Assembly (NCBI RefSeq): GCF_005080685.1
Contig: NZ_CP039371.1
Coordinates: 1,612,001 to 1,676,000 of the forward strand
From: Pseudomonas putida
GTDB taxonomy: Bacteria > Pseudomonadota > Gammaproteobacteria > Pseudomonadales > Pseudomonadaceae
Length of the DNA stretch: 64,000 nucleotides
Direction: 5' to 3'
Shown piece by piece: positions 19,843 to 27,351 of the stretch. The notes below the pieces were generated by a model, which saw nothing but the letters and a program-made list of their open reading frames with translations, did not search any database and was not told where the DNA came from. The number at the start of each line of letters is the position of its first letter. The first letter of the stretch is position 1. A program made the position numbers and the translations under genes.

Positions 19843-19935
19843 TGTTGGGGAAACCGAAGAGTGCGGGGTCGAACATGGCGACTTTGATATCCAGCTCGAC
19901 CAGAGTGGTGAGGCCGTCGATGGATTTTCAAATGT
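19830..19935 (-). mobile_element. Second IS66 TnpB fragment
   Basis: The minus strand encodes KSIDGLTTLVELDIKVAMF then DPALFGFPNKGR, clearly related to the TnpB segment at 19340-19582 but diverged and interrupted by a stop just before KSIDG. It overlaps the TnpC fragment on the other strand by a few bases, so at least two IS66-type insertions decayed here. Confidence 0.65.
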
Positions 19936-20188
19936 CTACGGGTGAATCGACTGCATCACCAGTGTTTCATCAGCAATCCAGTGAACAGGAACAAATCTAT
20001 CTGGTTGACGGAGGAGCGTACGGTTCATTGTAGGAAAAATTACCCAACGGTTTCGCAATAATCTGAGACGTCTAATCCAGTAACTATTGCTCAGCCAACG
20101 ATACTGGTCGAATCGCCTGTGACCCGCTAGCTTGAAAAGGCAGCCAAGGAGCTGCTGCATTCAACCCCACCTCACAGGAGTGACCGTT

Positions 20189-20521
20189 ATGTGTAAATCC
20201 ATCCTCAAACACCTTCTGCTTCCTCTGTTCGCCGGCCTGTCGTTCAACCTCAGTGCAGCCACAACGACCGCGAGCTTGCCGAACGAACCGATGCCAGTCG
20301 TAACCCAAGCCCAAACCCCATCCAGCCTATTGAACCTGAACACCGCCGACGCCCTAACGCTACAACAGGAGCTAACCGGAATCGGCAAAGCCAAGGCAGA
20401 GGCCATCGTGGCTTACCGGGATGCCAACGGCCCATTCGCTTCGGTGGATGAGTTGCTTGAAATCAAGGGTATAGGTAACGCTTTACTTGAGCGCAATCGA
20501 GGCAAACTGGTAGTCGAGTAA
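20189..20521 (+). CDS. comEA: ComEA-family helix-hairpin-helix protein
   Basis: A small exported DNA-binding protein. From ATG 20189 (AGGAG at 20176-20180) it is 110 aa: a signal peptide (about residues 1-24, ending LSAA), a Thr/Pro-rich linker, then two helix-hairpin-helix motifs (ELTGIGKAKAEAIVAYR and LLEIKGIGNALLERN). ComEA proteins bind incoming DNA in the periplasm in competent bacteria. In Pseudomonas the gene sits after wbpM, as here, but with the acquired block between them. Confidence 0.9.
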   Translation: MCKSILKHLLLPLFAGLSFNLSAATTTASLPNEPMPVVTQAQTPSSLLNLNTADALTLQQELTGIGKAKAEAIVAYRDANGPFASVDELLEIKGIGNALLERNRGKLVVE

Positions 20522-20572
20522 GCCAACTGGCCGGGGCAGGGTATTACCTGCCCCAACGCCATAGCGCTGCAT

Positions 20573-20740
20573 CTACCGATCCTGCGCATCCTTGGCATCC
20601 GCCGCAGCATTCCGCTCATGCACCTTACGCAACTGCTCCTCAGTCAACGGCAACTTCTTCGCCGTATCCCGCAACATCATCAGCCCGCCCACGATGGAAC
20701 CAAGGGCTATGAGCAGTATCAGCCATGCATACCAGGGCAT
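20573..20740 (-). CDS. DUF2897 small membrane protein
   Basis: A 55-aa protein with one N-terminal transmembrane helix (WLILLIALGSIVGGLMML) and a charged, probably cytoplasmic tail rich in Lys, Glu and Ala. The start at 20740 is preceded by AGGAGA. This arrangement and its place between comEA and pyrF fit the DUF2897 family of pseudomonads. Function unknown. Confidence 0.8.
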   Translation of the reverse strand: MPWYAWLILLIALGSIVGGLMMLRDTAKKLPLTEEQLRKVHERNAAADAKDAQDR

Positions 20741-20920
20741 TGTCTTTCTCCTATGGCCTATCGGGCCTCGATTGTACAATTTTTGAGCAATCACCCGGCC
20801 CATTGGTTCAATTATAGAAGTGGCACCTCACCACACCAATTCCGATGACCCACGGCCCCCAATCCCCGCCCCACATCGTTTACAATGCGCGCCGTTCAAG
20901 ACTTGCCAAGAGACCCGCCC

Positions 20921-21622
20921 ATGCCCGCCTGCCAGACGCCCCTGATCGTCGCCCTCGATTTCCCAACCCGTGACGCTGCCCTGAAACTGGCTGACCAGCT
21001 CGACCCAGCCCTGTGCCGGGTAAAAGTCGGCAAGGAACTGTTCACCAGCAGCGCCTCGGGTATCGTCGAAACCCTGTGCGAGAAGGGTTTCGAAGTGTTC
21101 CTCGACCTCAAGTTTCACGACATTCCCAACACCACGGCCATGGCGGTAAAGGCTGCAGCCGAGATGGGTGTATGGATGGTCAACGTGCACTGCTCCGGTG
21201 GCCTGCGCATGATGTCGGCTTGCCGCGAAGTCCTGGCCAAGCGTACTGGGCCGCAACCGTTGCTGATTGGTGTGACCGTGCTGACCAGCATGGAGCGTGA
21301 AGACTTGGCCGGTATCGGCCTGGATGTCGATCCGCAGGAGCAGGTACTGCGTCTGGCTGCATTGGCTGAAAAGGCGGGTATGGATGGCTTGGTCTGCTCG
21401 GCCCTCGAAGCGCCTGCACTGAAGACTGCGCATCCTTCGCTGCAACTGGTGACGCCAGGTATTCGTCCAGCAGGCAGCGCCCAGGACGACCAGCGCCGGA
21501 TTCTGACTCCGCGTCAGGCGTTGGATGCGGGTTCTGATTATCTGGTGATTGGTCGTCCGATCAGTCAGGCGGCTGACCCGGCCCAAGCGTTGGCGGCAGT
21601 AGTTGCAGAGATTCGCGCTTAA
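20921..21622 (+). CDS. pyrF: Orotidine 5'-phosphate decarboxylase PyrF
   Basis: It decarboxylates OMP to UMP, the last step of pyrimidine synthesis. The active-site motif [10 protein letters not shown] carries the catalytic Asp-Lys-Asp set, and the phosphate-binding end contains VIGRPISQA. It is 233 aa from ATG 20921, close to P. putida PyrF in length. A TACAAT -10-like hexamer lies at 20881-20886, with no good -35. It is monocistronic, closed by the terminator at 21649. Confidence 0.97.
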   Translation: MPACQTPLIVALDFPTRDAALKLADQLDPALCRVKVGKELFTSSASGIVETLCEKGFEVFLDLKFHDIPNTTAMAVKAAAEMGVWMVNVHCSGGLRMMSACREVLAKRTGPQPLLIGVTVLTSMEREDLAGIGLDVDPQEQVLRLAALAEKAGMDGLVCSALEAPALKTAHPSLQLVTPGIRPAGSAQDDQRRILTPRQALDAGSDYLVIGRPISQAADPAQALAAVVAEIRA

Positions 21623-21648
21623 TTGGCCTGTTGCCTATAGCGGAAGGA

Positions 21649-21678
21649 GGGCCGGCATTTTGAATGCCGGCCCTTTTT
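21649..21678 (+). terminator. Rho-independent terminator of pyrF
   Basis: GGGCCGGCATT and its exact complement are separated by a 3-base loop and followed by TTTTT. It lies 26 nt after the pyrF stop. Confidence 0.92.
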
Positions 21679-21690
21679 CGTGGTGTGTTC

Positions 21691-21715
21691 ATCGCCGGCA
21701 AGCCGGCTCCTACAT
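21691..21715. repeat. Single REP-like element (GCCGGCAAGCCGGC core)
   Basis: ATCGCCGGCAAGCCGGCTCC followed by TACAT, the palindromic core of one P. putida REP subtype. It has no inverted partner nearby and is the first REP met when moving from the O-antigen side. Confidence 0.7.
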
Positions 21716-21756
21716 CCGAAAATTTAGCCCTCTGATTGGCAACGGCTCGAAGCGGA

Positions 21757-22008
21757 TCATTCAGCGCAGTTGAAGCCGATCTCCATATCGTTGATCAGTG
21801 CCTTGGCCATGGCGCTGAGGATGCGCGCTGCACTGCCGGCGATCCGGTTGCTTTCCATTTCGGCCTCTTCGGCGAGGTGCTCGATGCAACCGAGCAGGGC
21901 AGAGAGTTCGGAGAAGGCATGGTCGAGGGGAATGCCTGGGCGGATGGCATATAGCCCTGAGAATGTCGTCTGGCCTGCGGTCGTGTGAGCACCGAGCGTG
22001 GTTTTCAT
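21757..22008 (-). CDS. DUF3077-family protein
   Basis: An 83-aa protein with a small N-terminal segment (TLGAHTTAGQTTFSGLYAI), then predicted helices (HAFSELSALLGCIEHLAEEA and the following RILSAMAKALINDMEIG). This is the usual layout of DUF3077 proteins, which are common and multi-copy in P. putida-group genomes. The ATG overlaps the upstream stop (ATGA), so translation is coupled to the DUF6124 gene. Function unknown; the leader upstream suggests post-transcriptional control. Confidence 0.8.
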   Translation of the reverse strand: MKTTLGAHTTAGQTTFSGLYAIRPGIPLDHAFSELSALLGCIEHLAEEAEMESNRIAGSAARILSAMAKALINDMEIGFNCAE

Positions 22009-22259
22009 CGCGCACGCTCCAGAGCCGTTAGGTGATCGAAGACCGCGGCCAGCAGGTCGGTAGACATTGCCATTTCGTCGAGGGCGAAGTTTGCCTGTTC
22101 CTCGGATTGCGCGTTCAAGTACTTGTCACTGGCTTTGGTGAAGCTTTCCATGAGCCTGGTTGCGCAGAATATGGCATCTTCGCGGGGAACGCGGTGGGGA
22201 AGTGTGTAAGTGGAGGAGGGGTGATCGGTTGGTGGGTCGGGGACGATTTTCTTTGTCAT
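22005..22259 (-). CDS. DUF6124-family protein
   Basis: An 84-aa soluble protein starting MTKKIVPDPP, with a Pro-rich head and helical body (DAIFCATRLMESFTKASDKY and later MSTDLLAAVFDHLTALERAR). It resembles DUF6124 proteins, regularly paired with DUF3077 in Pseudomonas. The Shine-Dalgarno AAGGA (minus strand, about 22266-22270) lies inside an inverted repeat of the leader. It is the first gene of the two-gene unit. Function unknown. Confidence 0.75.
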   Translation of the reverse strand: MTKKIVPDPPTDHPSSTYTLPHRVPREDAIFCATRLMESFTKASDKYLNAQSEEQANFALDEMAMSTDLLAAVFDHLTALERAR

Positions 22260-22261
22260 GG

Positions 22262-22437
22262 TGTGGGTCCTTATTCGCTGAAGTTTCCGACACCCAGACC
22301 TTTCTCACGGATTTAGGTGGCAGCCGCACACGGGGTGAGAAACCGAGCGAATAAGGAAACTCGGCCAGACCGAAGTCTGCCCGTGTACGGCCACCATCAC
22401 AGCGTCCACTTATTCGTCGTCAGGTTCTCACACCCGG
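22262..22437 (-). promoter_or_regulatory. Structured leader with three copies each of two complementary motifs
   Basis: On the minus strand, AGCGAATAAGG covers the Shine-Dalgarno (22269-22279). Its perfect 11-base complement CCTTATTCGCT lies upstream (22346-22356), and a further sense copy ACGAATAAG lies at 22409-22417. A second motif does the same: GTGAGAAA (22301-22308), its complement TTTCTCAC (22335-22342) and an upstream TGAGAACC (22423-22430). The central segment can pair either upstream or downstream, so two exclusive folds are possible, one hiding the ribosome site. This is inferred from sequence only; it is reminiscent of C4-type antisense control. Confidence 0.6.
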
Positions 22438-22598
22438 TCACCTCTAAATGGCGACCTAGGAACGTTATTCCTGGGGTACTGGCCCGACAACAGTGAAACT
22501 TCAGCGGTGCGCGTAGGATAGTTCCGAAGCAGCTTCGTTTTGAAGCAAGTGGTTTCAGGTTCGGAAAAGTCTTACGGGTAGGCCTGCGGTTTTTAGCG

Positions 22599-23462
22599 TT
22601 ATCCGTGAGTGTTCAGGCCCCCGCGCGTAAAAATCTCGCGTCGCTCCAAACGGCCAATATCCTCATGCTTGGCTATCTCATAGACCCAATCGAAATGGCT
22701 ACGCTCCACCTCAGGAAAGTACTTGGCAAGTGCGCATTCCACAGCAGCATCGTAATCAGCTTCAGTAATGTACCGATAGATCTCCCGACGATAGAAAAAG
22801 CCGCACTGGAACCCCAGTGTTTCATTCAGATAGTGGGTCGGCTCAGAAAAGCTGTTTTCAAGATCGATGGCTTGAGCCCTGCCTTTCTCGGGAAGCATCA
22901 CATTGGCGGCCCACAGATCCATATGGGTGATGCCCTGGCCGTGCAAGGCATACAGCAATTCGAAGGTGGATTCGATGACGTGATGCACGGTCTGAGGGTT
23001 TTCTCGCACCTTCGTCAGCCCGTCCACGTGATTGGCCAGTAACTCGGTGATGAGGAACACATCCTGGATCAGGCCGAGTTTCGAGCGCCGGTAGCCGAAG
23101 CCTTTGAGCTTGGGGACCGGTGCTCCGCGCAGGGCAGCCTCGCGGGTATTGATAAGCTCTTCAAGCGACCAGTCATACATCCCGTTACGCTTTGGGTTGC
23201 CACGTTGCACCCGCCATTTCTTTCTCAGCGAATCAAGCTTCTCGCGTTTGGTGAACAGCTTGCTCACAGCGCAATCCAGGGGAGCGCTGACACGTTTGGC
23301 CGTTGGCTTCTGCTCGATCAGATACTCGAAAGCCTCACGAGTGTGTGGCTCGATCGGAGATTGGAAATGCAGCGTGGTGTCGCGGTGCTGCAGGGTGTGC
23401 GGGTATTCGTCATGCCAGAACTGTGTACTACCTACCACCACGTATCGTCCCTGTAGTGTCAA
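22599..23462 (-). CDS. WaaP/InaA-like lipopolysaccharide kinase family protein
   Basis: A protein-kinase-like fold of 287 aa. The catalytic loop is THMDLWAANVML (His-x-Asp and Asn) and the metal-binding segment is AIDLENS, both typical of the WaaP/Kdo kinase and InaA group that phosphorylates LPS core sugars. The start is uncertain: TTG 23462 gives 287 aa, while GTG 23441 has AGGGA just upstream. It heads away from the GT25 gene and lies with other envelope glycan genes. The target sugar is not known. Confidence 0.75.
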   Translation of the reverse strand: MTLQGRYVVVGSTQFWHDEYPHTLQHRDTTLHFQSPIEPHTREAFEYLIEQKPTAKRVSAPLDCAVSKLFTKREKLDSLRKKWRVQRGNPKRNGMYDWSLEELINTREAALRGAPVPKLKGFGYRRSKLGLIQDVFLITELLANHVDGLTKVRENPQTVHHVIESTFELLYALHGQGITHMDLWAANVMLPEKGRAQAIDLENSFSEPTHYLNETLGFQCGFFYRREIYRYITEADYDAAVECALAKYFPEVERSHFDWVYEIAKHEDIGRLERREIFTRGGLNTHG

Positions 23463-23835
23463 ATGGCCATTTAAGCAAGGCGGATGGTACGGCTTTTCAC
23501 ATATTTTTCACAAGCGGTCAAAGGTGGGCCGGTTGGGTTGCAGCACGTATCTGCTGGGTTGCCAGGTCTATTCAGCACGGCTTGGCGAGAAACGACGCGC
23601 TTGCTGTGCACCATCGCGTCTTTCCCGCTTCGGAGTTCGATGTCACGCGACGTTACACATGGACGGGCTCGATGCCGGTGACGGAGCGGTGCAGTGATGG
23701 CAAAATGCACCTCATTTTGGGCTCCCTTGGGGATGAAGGCGGGCCTGATTTAGGAGTTAGCAGTGAATGTCACAGGCAAGCGCCGCTAGTCGAGTAGCTT
23801 ACGATTAAGCCTATTTCTGCAGTTGCTATTGTTGG
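23463..23835. other. 373-nt gap between kinase-like and GT25 genes
   Basis: The divergent starts place both promoters here. I find no RNA gene, REP element or credible coding frame. AT-rich TTTTCACATATTTTTCAC at about 23492-23509 could belong to the kinase promoter. Nothing else is recognised. Confidence 0.4.
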
Positions 23836-24510
23836 ATGGTAGTAAGAGAGAAGATTTTGTCTAAAGTAAGATTTGAGGTTGATTCGGTTCACTGCATTTC
23901 ACTTGCTAGCAGAGAAGACCGCCGCAAGTTATTTACCGACAATGTTGCCGCACTGATTGAGAATGATGTGTTCTTTCACATTGTGGATAAGAACAGTGAT
24001 CCAAAGCGTGGATGCTACGAGTCTCATCAGCAGCTCGCCCAGTTCGCATTAGACAATGGCTTGAGCAGTATCTTGATTTTTGAAGATGACGTGATGCCCT
24101 ATGAGATAAAGGCGCTACGCGTTCGTTGGATCAATCGGTTCTTGCGCACGCGCAAGTTCGAAGCGCTGCACTTGGGGTATTCGATGGGCCGGACCTGGTT
24201 GACGTGGTTCCCGTTCATCGCGCGCGGAAGAGTAGTCGCACTGCATGCTTACGTGCTTTCCCGTGAGGGCTGCAAGATTCTGGCTGAGACACCTTATGAC
24301 GGCACCCCGGTGGACGTCATGTTCAAGCATAGGATCAAGCAGCATTGCGTCTTCCCCATGATGTTTCGGCAATACGCCGGTTCCGTCACGAGTAGTGATC
24401 TTGAGCAAGTGGTGTGCAATGAAGATGCATGGTGGGAGCGTAACTGGCAAAAACATATACGCTCTCCGCTGAAAAACTTCTGGCGTACGATTTTTCGCTT
24501 GGGTTTCTGA
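23836..24510 (+). CDS. Glycosyltransferase family 25 (LPS biosynthesis type)
   Basis: A 224-aa cytoplasmic transferase with GT25 features: an early VHCISLASREDRR block, the acidic donor/metal motif IFEDDV, and the later LHAYVLSREGCKIL and DGTPVDVMF segments. GT25 enzymes add galactose-type sugars to LPS core or O-chains. ATG 23836 lacks a good ribosome site; TTG 23857, with GAGAG upstream, would give 217 aa. It stands alone on this strand between the kinase-like and pyruvyl transferase genes. Confidence 0.85.
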   Translation: MVVREKILSKVRFEVDSVHCISLASREDRRKLFTDNVAALIENDVFFHIVDKNSDPKRGCYESHQQLAQFALDNGLSSILIFEDDVMPYEIKALRVRWINRFLRTRKFEALHLGYSMGRTWLTWFPFIARGRVVALHAYVLSREGCKILAETPYDGTPVDVMFKHRIKQHCVFPMMFRQYAGSVTSSDLEQVVCNEDAWWERNWQKHIRSPLKNFWRTIFRLGF

Positions 24511-24556
24511 GGCGTGATGCCTGTTTAGCTAGGAGAGATAAAAGGCGCTTTGACCG

Positions 24557-24577
24557 CGGTGATGATCCATATCACCG
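24557..24577. terminator. Possible bidirectional terminator
   Basis: CGGTGAT and ATCACCG form a 7-base-pair hairpin with a 7-base loop, followed by a T-rich stretch on the + strand. It lies between the convergent GT25 and pyruvyl transferase genes. The stem is modest. Confidence 0.4.
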
Positions 24578-24605
24578 GCTTACTTCTTTAGAACCTGCGT
24601 AGGTC

Positions 24606-25406
24606 TTAGAGGGCCGGGAAGGCTTTGACCAAAGCCTGTTTCATGTCATCGAGACCTGGCCGCTCATATTGCTGCAGTGCTTCCTCGATCGACTTCGACG
24701 GATTGAGGAGCAGTTCCTCGGTGGTCAGAGGGGCCGGATCCTGAAGCCCAAAGCTACTGTAGTAATCCTGGAACTTGTACTCCCAGCCAGCGCAGCGGCC
24801 CGTGGTCACCCATTGGTTTGGTACACCGTACGAATCCGCAACGATCAACCCGTGCAAGCTGGTCGACAGCACGAAGTCGCAGGAGGCAATTTCGCTCAAG
24901 ACTTCCTTGACCGGGGAGAACACGTCGATCACCTTCGCGCCTGGAATCTGACTGAGTAGTTCACTCACAACTGTGCTGTCCCGATGACGAATATGGGGAA
25001 TGACGCCAACACGTATGCGCTTGGTTTGCGGTTTGTTCACCAGTGAAGAAGCCAGCAGTCCTGGGTCGCCCAGTACAGGCTTGGCTTTCGCGCCCTTGAT
25101 CTGATCCAGGCACTTCTGGCCGCGGACGGCATGGAAGTAGTGACGGCTAGAGAACTCGTCTTTTGGGTCGCCGGAACCAGTGCCCCAGATATGCAGCTTG
25201 CGCGGTAAGCCCCAGCTTTTTGCCTTCTTCTCGCGGTTCAGAACGCTGCCGATGGCAATCATGTCGGCACGGCGGATGGAGGCGTGCTGGACCTTCCGGC
25301 CCGAGACGAATTCGACAACGTCTGCGGACAGGTAATCACCGAAGTTTTGTTGGGCAGCATTATCGCGGCCGCTGCCACGGCACCAGAAAAGTCTGATTGG
25401 CTTCAT
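24606..25406 (-). CDS. Polysaccharide pyruvyl transferase family protein
   Basis: A 266-aa protein with the family N-terminus (QNFGDYLSADVVEFVSG), a central GDPGLLAS and the conserved LSTSLHGLIVADSYGVP block near residue 180. Members transfer pyruvate from PEP to sugar hydroxyls, adding acidic ketals to surface glycans; some are glycosyltransferase-like. AAGGAAA upstream of the ATG is well placed. Its neighbours point to LPS or exopolysaccharide decoration; the acceptor is unknown. Confidence 0.85.
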   Translation of the reverse strand: MKPIRLFWCRGSGRDNAAQQNFGDYLSADVVEFVSGRKVQHASIRRADMIAIGSVLNREKKAKSWGLPRKLHIWGTGSGDPKDEFSSRHYFHAVRGQKCLDQIKGAKAKPVLGDPGLLASSLVNKPQTKRIRVGVIPHIRHRDSTVVSELLSQIPGAKVIDVFSPVKEVLSEIASCDFVLSTSLHGLIVADSYGVPNQWVTTGRCAGWEYKFQDYYSSFGLQDPAPLTTEELLLNPSKSIEEALQQYERPGLDDMKQALVKAFPAL

Positions 25407-25696
25407 TGTTGTGATTTCCTTCAGAGGGGCGGCGCACTAGGCGCTTCGTTGCGGTGGAATCTCGTACGGCGGCTCGGCTTCCGCATTGAGAGCGGGGAGC
25501 GAATTCAGTTGATGTCAATGAGCCGTTAGCAGGGGCTAGGGCGTGCATCTTACTGATTATTGGGAGGAAAGTAAGTAGCCGCAGGTCACTTGTCGGTGAG
25601 GATACTACTTTGGCAATATTTCAGAGATTGGAACTTGAGCTGGTGGATTAGTGCGCTAGGCAATTTGCGCTGTCTGGCACGGGCTGTACGCCCGTG

Positions 25697-25722
25697 TTCG
25701 CGGGTGAACCCGCTCCTACAGG
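25697..25722. repeat. Single REP element, GCGGGTGAACCCGC core
   Basis: TTCGCGGGTGAACCCGCTCC followed by TACAGG; a P. putida REP with no inverted mate next to it. Confidence 0.75.
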
Positions 25723-25785
25723 ATTCGGCGGCGTGTTTTCCGCATGATGATCCTGCAGGGGCGAGGTTTTCGGGGCTTTAGATCT

Positions 25786-25830
25786 GGGGCTGCTGCGCAG
25801 CCCTTCGCGGCGCAAGGCCGCTCCCACACG
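25786..25830. repeat. Single REP element, GCGGCGCAAGGCCGC core
   Basis: A GGGGCTGC..GCAGCCC stem runs into TTCGCGGCGCAAGGCCGCTC followed by CCACACGG, a second REP subtype adjoining the reductase stop codon. Confidence 0.7.
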
Positions 25831-25831
25831 G

Positions 25832-26833
25832 TTAGACCTTCAGCACCAACTTGCCAAAATTCTCCCCACTAAACAGCTTCAACAACGTCTCCGGGAACGT
25901 TTCAAGCCCCTCCACCACATCCTCCCGGCTCTTCACCTGCCCACTCGCCAACCACCCAGCCATCTCCTGCGCCGCCTTCCCATACTCCTTGGCATGGTCC
26001 ATCACCACAAACCCTTCCATCCTTGCCCGATTCACCAGCAACGCCAGATAGTTAGCCGGCCCTTTCACCGCTTCCTTGTTGTTGTACTGACTGATCGCCC
26101 CGCAAATCACGATCCGCGCCTTGAAGTTAATCCGCGTCAGCACCGCATCCAGGATCTCGCCGCCCACGTTGTCGAAATACACGTCCACCCCCTTGGGGCA
26201 TTCACGCTTCAACCCGGCCAGCACATCCTCGGCCTTGTAATCGATCACCCCATCGAAGCCCAGCTCCTCCTTGAGGTACTGGCACTTCTCGGCGCCGCCA
26301 GCAATGCCCACCACATGGCAGCCCTTGATCTTGGCGATCTGCCCGACAATGCTGCCCACGGCACCGGCTGCACCGGAAATCACCACAGTTTCACCGGCCT
26401 TGGGCTGGCCGACTTCCAGCAGCGCGAAGTACGCGGTCATGCCGGTCATGCCCAGGGCCGATAGGTAGCGGGGCAGGGGGGCGAGCTTGGGATCGATCTT
26501 GTACAGGCCCTGGGGGGCGCCGGTGAAGTAGTCCTGCACGCCCAGCGGGCCGTTCACGTGGTCGCCTGGCTTGAAGTCCGGGTGCTTGGAGGCGACGACT
26601 TCGCCTACGCCCAGTGCGCGCATTACCTCGCCCAGGCCTACCGGCGGGATGTAGGACTTGCCTTCGTTCATCCAGCCGCGCATGGCCGGGTCCAGCGACA
26701 GGTACAGGTTGCGAACCTGGACCTGGCCTTCGGCAGGCTCGGCGACGGGGACGTTTTCGAAGGTGAAGTCGTCGCGGCGCACGGCACCGACGGGGCGTTT
26801 GCTGAGCAGGAAGCGGCGGTTGGTCTGGGTCAT
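25832..26833 (-). CDS. NADP-dependent oxidoreductase (CurA / prostaglandin-reductase-like MDR)
   Basis: A zinc-free medium-chain reductase of 333 aa that probably reduces alpha,beta-unsaturated carbonyls with NADPH. It has the group motif LSLDPAMRGWMNEG near residue 50, the cofactor motif VISGAAGAVGS near 155, and AGGAEKCQYLKEELGFDGVI further on. It starts at ATG 26833 and appears monocistronic. The physiological substrate is not known. Confidence 0.9.
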   Translation of the reverse strand: MTQTNRRFLLSKRPVGAVRRDDFTFENVPVAEPAEGQVQVRNLYLSLDPAMRGWMNEGKSYIPPVGLGEVMRALGVGEVVASKHPDFKPGDHVNGPLGVQDYFTGAPQGLYKIDPKLAPLPRYLSALGMTGMTAYFALLEVGQPKAGETVVISGAAGAVGSIVGQIAKIKGCHVVGIAGGAEKCQYLKEELGFDGVIDYKAEDVLAGLKRECPKGVDVYFDNVGGEILDAVLTRINFKARIVICGAISQYNNKEAVKGPANYLALLVNRARMEGFVVMDHAKEYGKAAQEMAGWLASGQVKSREDVVEGLETFPETLLKLFSGENFGKLVLKV

Positions 26834-26976
26834 GGGGCGTCCTCGAGAAGGGCTGACAAGGGAAACATCGACAATCTACCTTGTTGATGCTCGTCGGTGC
26901 CTAATATCACCGACAAGCATGCTAGCCCAACTGTGGACCTGATGATGCTCGAGCGCTTGCGGTATTCAGATAGACC

Positions 26977-27180
26977 TCATACAGGCCTCACATTTTCCGC
27001 CTGAGGACCTTTCGGGCCTTGGGTTACTTCGTATTCGACCGCTTGGTTCTCCACCAACGCCTTGTAACCTGTTCCCATGATCGCTGAAAAATGCACGAAC
27101 ACATCGGCACTTCCATCGTCTGGCGAAATGAATCCAAAGCCTTTCTCAGCGTTGAACCACTTCACTTTACCTTGAGCCAT
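26977..27180 (-). CDS. Cold-shock protein, CspA family
   Basis: A 67-aa single OB-fold protein with both RNA-binding motifs: KGFGFIS (RNP1) and VFVHFS (RNP2), beginning [12 protein letters not shown]. It binds single-stranded RNA/DNA and prevents secondary structure. ATG 27180 is chosen over upstream in-frame codons because the canonical family start is MxxGxVKWFN. Which paralogue (CspA, CspD, CapB) it is cannot be decided here. Confidence 0.95.
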   Translation of the reverse strand: MAQGKVKWFNAEKGFGFISPDDGSADVFVHFSAIMGTGYKALVENQAVEYEVTQGPKGPQAENVRPV

Positions 27181-27351
27181 CGTTTTCACCCTTGGATCAA
27201 TAAGCGCCTTGATACGTACCACCCAAAGCCCCCGGCGCTGGCGAGGGATCTGCAGACCAAGTCTGATCAATCGCGCTGCAGGACGAAACTGGCAGTTTTA
27301 CCAGGTAGCCGATGTACGTCTTGAGGTTTGCAGCGCAAAGCCGCTGCCCCC

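Larger units (their letters stand above)
25407..25831. other. 425-nt gap with two single REP elements
   Basis: No coding frame is convincing. Two unpaired REP-type elements of different subtypes (about 25697 and 25786) occupy the side next to the reductase gene. The rest is featureless and probably marks the border between the acquired glycan genes and core chromosome. Confidence 0.5.

Noticed and set aside
21757..22259. Toxin-antitoxin pair
   Set aside because: Two small overlapping genes fit the format, but DUF6124 and DUF3077 show no toxin motif and are not known as such; the leader is the unusual part.
23104..23697. 197-aa + frame opposite the kinase-like gene
   Set aside because: Most of it is antisense to kinase motifs and it has no recognisable domain.
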